From positions 1 through 56,124 of IMG/VR virus record IMGVR_UViG_3300010399_000044: 56,124 nucleotides of DNA; one strand, given 5' to 3'. Origin of the DNA: a virus. Made by a program: the position numbers and the translations under genes. This document shows positions 52,216 to 56,124 of this stretch, piece by piece; the first letter of the stretch is position 1; every line of letters begins with the position of its first letter. Below the pieces are notes generated by a model. That model was given only the letters and a program-made list of their open reading frames with translations, was not told the DNA's origin and did not search any database.

Positions 52216-52713
52216 CTACTCAGCGCAGTGCACGCACTGCACGGGCTCACCGTGGTGCAAGAGCTGGCCCTCTGCCAAACCTCCGCAGAAACACTCAGTC
52301 TCGCACTCAGGGCAGTCGTACAGCGTTCCGGGCTCATGTCCAGGGGTGTGCCATTCCCGGAACGCAATGCCCCAACCCTCTTGCACATCCTGGCACTCGC
52401 ACTCGGTTGTGTGTTCGCACTCTGCGGTGTAGGTGTGAGTCACGGCCACGTAGACACCAGGCCTGTCCAAGATGTCTTCTGCCAAGTGTCCGCCGATGTA
52501 CTCGGAGTCGTGCATCACCGGACCCGAGTACAGGTACTGACCCGTGTAGCCCGTCAGCATGGTCCACGACTTGTCGAAACACTTGCTGTCGTAGAACTCC
52601 GGAGCCCAAAAACCTTCTGGTTCCGAGATTGTTCCGTCATCGTGAACACGAATGACATGATCGAATTCCATCATGTCTTCCAACTCTTGGATACGACCCT
52701 TGACCTTGCCCAT
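52216..52713 (-). CDS. Hypothetical Cys-rich protein (165 aa)
   Basis: 165 residues. A helical start, then VYVAVTHTYTAECEHTTECE with two cysteines, followed by CQD, DCPECETECFCGG and CVHCAE: about ten cysteines in the last 70 residues, likely two zinc sites. HEPGTLYDCPECE reads like a rubredoxin-type knuckle. Function unknown. Confidence 0.65.
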   Translation of the reverse strand: MGKVKGRIQELEDMMEFDHVIRVHDDGTISEPEGFWAPEFYDSKCFDKSWTMLTGYTGQYLYSGPVMHDSEYIGGHLAEDILDRPGVYVAVTHTYTAECEHTTECECQDVQEGWGIAFREWHTPGHEPGTLYDCPECETECFCGGLAEGQLLHHGEPVQCVHCAE

Positions 52714-52744
52714 AACTTACACTCCCTAAGTGAGGATGGCAGGA

Positions 52745-52762
52745 TAGAGACCGAAGCCTCTA
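52745..52762 (-). other. Intergenic stem-loop with GCTTCGGT loop
   Basis: TAGAG/CTCTA (52745-52749/52758-52762). On the leftward strand the loop reads GCTTCGGT, the same eight bases as in the stem at 54581-54604. Confidence 0.45.
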
Positions 52763-52777
52763 CCCCACCAAGGTCAC

Positions 52778-53155
52778 TCAAGACTTGGTGATCACGAACG
52801 CGGGCTCACCGGGATGTGAAGCCTTGTACTTCTCGACGTACTGATCGGCTTCATTCTTGGTGCCGAACACCACGATTCCCGACGAGATCGCACCAGCCCG
52901 TGCCTGGTGCCAGGATGGCCTACCCGTGTGCGCCTCAAACCTCGGAGGGTTCTCGCACCTGTACTTGGTGTAGGTAGCCGTCTGAAACCCGTGGGTCTCC
53001 GAATAGGTGGTGTGGTACTTGACCCACTTACCAGGCAGTTTCCGGACGAATGCTCCAGTCGCGGAACCGCGTTCACGGCGGGTTCCACCAACGGCCCTAA
53101 CCTCGATAAACCGCACGCCGTTGTGGTCGTAAGTTGTATTCGACACGTCGCTCAT
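52778..53155 (-). CDS. Hypothetical basic protein (125 aa)
   Basis: 125 residues. VRFIEVRAVGGTRRERGSAT, then VKYHTTYSETHGFQTATYTK and VVFGTKNEADQYVEKYKASH. Basic and beta-rich, possibly nucleic-acid binding. No family recognised. Confidence 0.6.
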   Translation of the reverse strand: MSDVSNTTYDHNGVRFIEVRAVGGTRRERGSATGAFVRKLPGKWVKYHTTYSETHGFQTATYTKYRCENPPRFEAHTGRPSWHQARAGAISSGIVVFGTKNEADQYVEKYKASHPGEPAFVITKS

Positions 53156-53167
53156 GGCTCAAACCCC

Positions 53168-53410
53168 CTACAGTGCGGGAACGATGGATTTCAATGCGGT
53201 GTTGATATGCGAATCGTTGTAGTCCGCATCCTTCACCACATCGTAGGCATTGGCAGCCCACATCAGGTCCCACCTGTAACGGCGGTTCAAGTCTTGTGTG
53301 AGTTCAGACCTAGGAAACAGGCCGTCCCTGTAGTTCTGTCGAGTCTCTTCGGTGTCCAGCGGCTCGATCAAAGCTTGCATAGCCGCGATGTGCTCTTTGG
53401 TCATCCTCAT
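53168..53410 (-). CDS. Hypothetical helical protein (80 aa)
   Basis: 80 residues. MRMTKEHIAAMQALIEPLDT, then LTQDLNRRYRWDLMWAANAY and DADYNDSHINTALKSIV. All helical, Trp/Tyr-rich middle. The start overlaps the upstream gene's stop by 4 bp. No family recognised. Confidence 0.62.
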   Translation of the reverse strand: MRMTKEHIAAMQALIEPLDTEETRQNYRDGLFPRSELTQDLNRRYRWDLMWAANAYDVVKDADYNDSHINTALKSIVPAL

Positions 53411-53598
53411 GACTCTACCTCACCGTAACTTGAGTGGATCATCCGGCCACACTGGTCCAAGCAATCACACTCGATTGCCGGACCTTCCCAGTAGGGTTGC
53501 TGTTGGTCCACGTCACTTGCGCAATCACCATGTACAACAAGGTCATCACTCGTGACATAGAAGACCGAATAGCCCGATACCAGGGTTGTGCGGCTCAT
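53407..53598 (-). CDS. Hypothetical protein with CxCxxxC motif (63 aa)
   Basis: 63 residues. SGYSVFYVTSDDLVVHGDCA, then AIECDCLDQCGRMIHSSYGE: four cysteines. The start overlaps the upstream stop (ATGA). Possibly a small metal-binding protein. Function unknown. Confidence 0.6.
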   Translation of the reverse strand: MSRTTLVSGYSVFYVTSDDLVVHGDCASDVDQQQPYWEGPAIECDCLDQCGRMIHSSYGEVES

Positions 53599-53765
53599 GA
53601 CTTGACCTCATCCAGGTTGGCAGCGGCGAACTCGCGGATACGTCCGGTCTTGAACATCCGGACGTGGACCCATTTGCCAACCCTCACAACCCTGCCGTAC
53701 CTCTCACCCCGCATCCAACAATCAAGGTGGGGCTTGACTTGAACCCTCTGGTGCAACTTGATCAT
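53595..53765 (-). CDS. Hypothetical basic protein (56 aa)
   Basis: 56 residues. MIKLHQRVQVKPHLDCWMRG, then RYGRVVRVGKWVHVRMFKTG and helix REFAAANLDEVK: a KOW/SH3-like basic barrel is plausible. GAAAGGTCAAG precedes the ATG. Function unknown. Confidence 0.6.
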   Translation of the reverse strand: MIKLHQRVQVKPHLDCWMRGERYGRVVRVGKWVHVRMFKTGRIREFAAANLDEVKS

Positions 53766-53794
53766 AACTTGACCTTTCGAGTGGAGAATCCCGC

Positions 53795-53818
53795 GAGGGG
53801 TCCCCGAAAGGACCCCTC
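53795..53818 (-). other. Intergenic stem-loop
   Basis: GAGGGGTCC (53795-53803), loop CCGAAA, GGACCCCTC (53810-53818): 9 perfect bp just after the stop of the 53820-54047 gene. No T-run. Confidence 0.55.
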
Positions 53819-53819
53819 A

Positions 53820-54047
53820 CTAGACAAGCGACTCGAAATCGGTAGTGACCGTGTAACCCTCTACCCTTGACTCTGTCGCCAAGTCAAGGGCCTCTTGGTG
53901 GTTGTCGAAGGACTGTTTGTCGATCATGTCTCCGGTATCAGGGTCGATCAGGTACACCGTGTAGACGTCCAACCCTTGATTGATCAGCCTTTCGGCTTCG
54001 TTCCATCCCTTGAGGATGGTAGCGATCACACGATGCAAGATTCTCAT
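53820..54047 (-). CDS. Hypothetical protein (75 aa)
   Basis: 75 residues from the ATG at 54047, overlapping the lipoprotein stop (ATGA). A basic helix ILHRVIATILKGWNEAERLI, then VYTVYLIDPDTGDMIDKQSF and ALDLATESRVEGYTV: a helix followed by a beta-sheet. No family recognised. Confidence 0.62.
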   Translation of the reverse strand: MRILHRVIATILKGWNEAERLINQGLDVYTVYLIDPDTGDMIDKQSFDNHQEALDLATESRVEGYTVTTDFESLV

Positions 54048-54259
54048 GCCTTCTGCGCCCCAGTCCTGGAGTCTTCGGGTGAACCGATCCACCCAATCGT
54101 GTCTTCCGGGCAGTCCGAAGACCTCAGGAAGAACACACCACACGAGTTGGTGTCAACCTTGGGTGAATCCTTCGGAGCACACGCTCCAAGACTCACACAT
54201 CCAAGGATGATTCCAGCGATCACCGGAGCGATCACGATTCGCCTCAATGCTTGTTTCAT
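54044..54259 (-). CDS. Lipoprotein (71 aa)
   Basis: 71 residues from the ATG at 54259. Signal MKQALRRIVIAPVIAGIILG then CVSLGAC, with lipobox SLGAC. The mature part of about 40 residues has a Cys pair (TNSCGVFFLRSSDC). Secreted and lipid-anchored. An early lipoprotein may block superinfection or guard the surface. Function inferred. Confidence 0.78.
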   Translation of the reverse strand: MKQALRRIVIAPVIAGIILGCVSLGACAPKDSPKVDTNSCGVFFLRSSDCPEDTIGWIGSPEDSRTGAQKA

Positions 54260-54326
54260 ATCAACTAACCTCATCTCTAGGTGTAGAAAGCGGCTTACGG
54301 GTCTCCCCGTGAGCCACTCAAGACAT

Positions 54327-54548
54327 CTAGCGACGACCAGGCAGCCCGGTCACGGGCATGATCTCTCCCATGAACTCGTTTGCCATGAACTTCTCGAACG
54401 TCTCGCCAACCCTCATTTTCATGACTTCGGTCTGGTCTGCCTTGAACTCACCATCGTACTTCCAGAAGGTGGACACGTACTGTGACCCTGGGGTCCAGGA
54501 CGCGTAGGTCACCGAGTTGCCGAACACTGCTTTGAGTTGCTTGACCAT
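54327..54548 (-). CDS. Hypothetical protein (73 aa)
   Basis: 73 residues. MVKQLKAVFGNSVTYASWTP, then YVSTFWKYDGEFKADQTEVM and helix VGETFEKFMANEFMG. AAAGGAGTAAG precedes the ATG. No family recognised. Confidence 0.62.
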   Translation of the reverse strand: MVKQLKAVFGNSVTYASWTPGSQYVSTFWKYDGEFKADQTEVMKMRVGETFEKFMANEFMGEIMPVTGLPGRR

Positions 54549-54580
54549 AACTTACTCCTTTGAACGGTGGTTCAACCCTC

Positions 54581-54604
54581 CGGGAGGGACCGAAGCCCCT
54601 CCCG
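54581..54604 (-). other. Intergenic stem-loop with GCTTCGGT loop
   Basis: CGGGAGGG (54581-54588) pairs with CCCTCCCG (54597-54604), 8 bp. On the leftward strand the loop reads GCTTCGGT. It lies between the two first early genes. Confidence 0.55.
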
Positions 54605-54609
54605 AATGT

Positions 54610-54888
54610 TCAGCCGTCGTTCTCTTCTGTCAGCCTGAAGTCTTCCCAGGCGGAGTACTTGTAAAGGAACTCGAACAGTTCCTCTACATTGTCCCAACCC
54701 TTCACCGTGATTCCGTCCTCCTGAATCAAGCCGTCATCGTATGCTGCGATGATCGGCCATGCCAGGTCGAAACGCGATGTGATTTCGTCGTACTCACTGC
54801 TCAGTTCGACGAAGGTGTGAATCCTCTTGAGGATCACTCCGGTTCTGGGCATTGCGTCGAGTTCGATGAATGCGAAAGCCAATTCCAT
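54610..54888 (-). CDS. First leftward early gene, hypothetical (92 aa)
   Basis: 92 residues. ELAFAFIELDAMPRTGVILK, then FVELSSEYDEITSRFDLAWP and helix NVEELFEFLYKYSA, acidic end. It is the gene nearest the right-end promoters, so it is probably expressed first. AGGAGAG precedes the ATG. No family recognised; an early host-takeover role is inferred from position only. Confidence 0.65.
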   Translation of the reverse strand: MELAFAFIELDAMPRTGVILKRIHTFVELSSEYDEITSRFDLAWPIIAAYDDGLIQEDGITVKGWDNVEELFEFLYKYSAWEDFRLTEENDG

Positions 54889-55278
54889 TTCAACTCTCCT
54901 GAATGCAGACTCGAATTGCCACCCAAGACCGTGCTAAAGGCACCGTAGCGCGGACCGAAGTCGACTCAACAGAACCGATGGCACGGGCAAGGGAAGCATT
55001 TCAAACCTTAGCCCTGTCAATCTCAACTTGAACTAGTATCACCAAAACTCCCGTGGGACAAGTCACCACCAGCTATGGCTTTACAGTCTAGGAGACCTAA
55101 CAGGATTTCTGCCGGGGCTGTCAGCAGGTTGTGCAAGACTCAGTGTTGAGTGGGCGCTTACTGCGCCACCTCTAGGCTCAACGCTTGCATATGGAGTTCT
55201 CAAAGAGCAGTGGCATCCAGGTTCTTCCAGCCTTTCGGCTGTTCGGCCCCTGTACCCGTTTCCCTGTGTTGTGGCCTA

Positions 55279-55307
55279 ACCGTACCAGCCCGTTTCCGGG
55301 CTGTCAA
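55279..55307 (-). promoter_or_regulatory. Leftward promoter P1
   Basis: On the minus strand TTGACA (55302-55307), a 17-bp spacer, then TACGGT (55279-55284), matching the TAnnnT -10 used by actinobacterial housekeeping sigma factors. The spacer has a small AGCCCG/CGGGCT inverted repeat. It points at the early genes starting at 54888. Confidence 0.7.
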
Positions 55308-55480
55308 GTCGGTTTCGATGTCAGGCTCTAGGCCCTACGTCTCGGTTGTAAGCATCGCGGAAGTGTTGTCCCCTAAGGGCACTCCCCCTAACCGATCCAC
55401 CTGTCAGTAACCAGGTAGCATGGGTGCGGAGACCGTTTGCGACTTGTATGTAGTTGTGGGGGCCTTTCGGCTCCGGGTGA

Positions 55481-55509
55481 AGCTTAGCAAATCGGGTTTC
55501 CCCTGTCAA
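55481..55509 (-). promoter_or_regulatory. Leftward promoter P2
   Basis: TTGACA (55504-55509), 17-bp spacer, TAAGCT (55481-55486) on the minus strand. Exactly 202 bp from P1. Good consensus in both boxes. Confidence 0.75.
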
Positions 55510-55682
55510 CTCCCAGTGAATCGACTTGTCGAGTCACGAGGCTGGTCCGTACCATCCCCCGCTCTAGGCGGGTTGTCCTCGGGACCATGTGGAGTTGATG
55601 GGAGAAACGTACCAGACGGGGTTCTGACCCGCAACCCCCAATTTCGGGGCCTTCCTGGTGTCCCGTCCTGGCGACAACACGA

Positions 55683-55711
55683 ACAGTACGCCTCCCCCAA
55701 GACCCTGTCAA
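55683..55711 (-). promoter_or_regulatory. Leftward promoter P3
   Basis: TTGACA (55706-55711), 17-bp spacer, TACTGT (55683-55688) on the minus strand. Exactly 202 bp from P2. The three together should give strong early leftward transcription. Confidence 0.75.
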
Positions 55712-56124
55712 ATCGGCCCATAACCCCAGGTCAGGAGGGGTTTCGCCCTGGGGAGGGGGGTCTATACAGGGGGCCCTACCAGGGAAAACCTATTTAAGCC
55801 CTCTGTGGGGCAATCTCAGGGCCTACACCCCCCTGGGTAGCCCTTCGTACCAGGCACCCACTGTAGGGGGCTGTATGGAGCTGCTAGGGCCCTGTATGGG
55901 GGTGTGTGCAGGCAGGGCTAGGGCTGTGTGGGGGTAGGGTGAGGAGAGTGCACGCGTACTAGCACACTAGGGTGTGCTTGGCTAGTGGTAGACGTGTGTG
56001 GTGTGCAGCACGCAGATTGGGGATTGTGCTGTGGTGTGTGGCATGGGAGGATGTGTGCACACAAGTTAATAACGTAGATTGAGGCGAGGTAGGGGGGTGA
56101 CCCCCAGCCCCGCCTCGCGGACAA

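Larger units (their letters stand above)
54889..56124. other. Non-coding right end with promoters
   Basis: About 1.2 kb without a convincing gene. It holds three leftward promoters (55279-55711), an inverted repeat AGCACAC/GTGTGCT (55961-55967/55972-55978), and a GTG/TGTG-rich stretch at about 55,880-56,060. A reading frame on the minus strand at 55918-56124 is low in complexity and rejected. The physical end is near the last base; the packaging overhang is not visible. Confidence 0.7.

Noticed and set aside
55015-55020. Fourth TTGACA on the minus strand
   Set aside because: No TAnnnT box at 16-18 bp; the expected position reads GCTTCC.
55918-56124. 68-codon frame on the minus strand at the right terminus
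   Set aside because: Low-complexity His/Thr/Pro composition caused by the TGTG-rich end, no ribosome-binding site, and open to the end of the sequence.
1-56124. CRISPR array, integrase, immunity repressor or insertion sequence
   Set aside because: No direct-repeat/spacer pattern, no tyrosine or serine recombinase motif, no transposase and no recognisable repressor gene were seen.

Overview
The window looks like a complete or nearly complete genome of a tailed double-stranded DNA phage with siphovirus morphology that infects an actinobacterium. The evidence is an HNH endonuclease and small terminase at the left end, a full head-and-tail cassette with a tape measure and a frameshifted chaperone pair, a Pol I-type DNA polymerase, and an Lsr2-like nucleoid protein, a family restricted to actinobacteria and their phages. 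No integrase, excisionase or repressor was recognised, so a lytic life style is likely. No LysB-type mycolyl-arabinogalactan esterase was seen. The host genus cannot be fixed from sequence alone; Streptomyces, Gordonia, Rhodococcus and Arthrobacter all remain possible.

Left arm (1-22.8 kb, all rightward). Positions 1-359 are non-coding and hold an 18-bp palindrome beside a TATAAT box, followed by a chain of perfect hairpins that continues into the first genes. Then come HNH, small terminase, two lysins (GH25 muramidase and Amidase_2), a methyltransferase, and a cluster of ten well-formed tRNAs with degenerate tRNA-like elements. Tiny cysteine-rich ORFs sit between the tRNAs. A tail-fibre-like gene follows, then large terminase, portal, MuF, scaffold and capsid, a GT4 glycosyltransferase, an Acb2/Tad1-like cyclic-nucleotide sponge candidate, head-tail connectors, tail terminator, major tail protein and terminator, chaperones G/GT with a GGGGGAA slip site, tape measure, minor tail proteins and holin-like proteins. 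A bidirectional terminator closes the arm.

Right arm (22.9-54.9 kb, all leftward). About 90 small genes, usually overlapping by 1-20 bp, read towards the centre. From right to left: many unknown early genes separated by stem-loops; ParB-like, Lsr2-like, Cas4-like nuclease and SLOG-like genes; nucleotidyltransferase-like and several paralogous unknown genes; an RNA-repair set (polynucleotide kinase/phosphatase and two RNA ligases); replication genes (DnaB-like ATPase, split primase, exonucleases, DNA polymerase I, sigma-like factor, endonuclease VII and HNH); a GT2 glycosyltransferase; a VOC protein; lipoproteins; and finally an array of minute acidic ORFs. At least three leftward promoters of the TTGACA-N17-TAnnnT type, spaced exactly 202 bp apart, lie in the 1.2 kb non-coding right end.

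How it fits together: leftward early transcription from the right end makes host-takeover, replication and RNA-repair proteins. The rightward arm makes virion and lysis proteins. The tRNA genes plus kinase and ligases suggest a system that supplies and repairs tRNAs. The Acb2-like gene suggests protection against CBASS. Many genes here are under 60 codons and were found by reading the strands directly.
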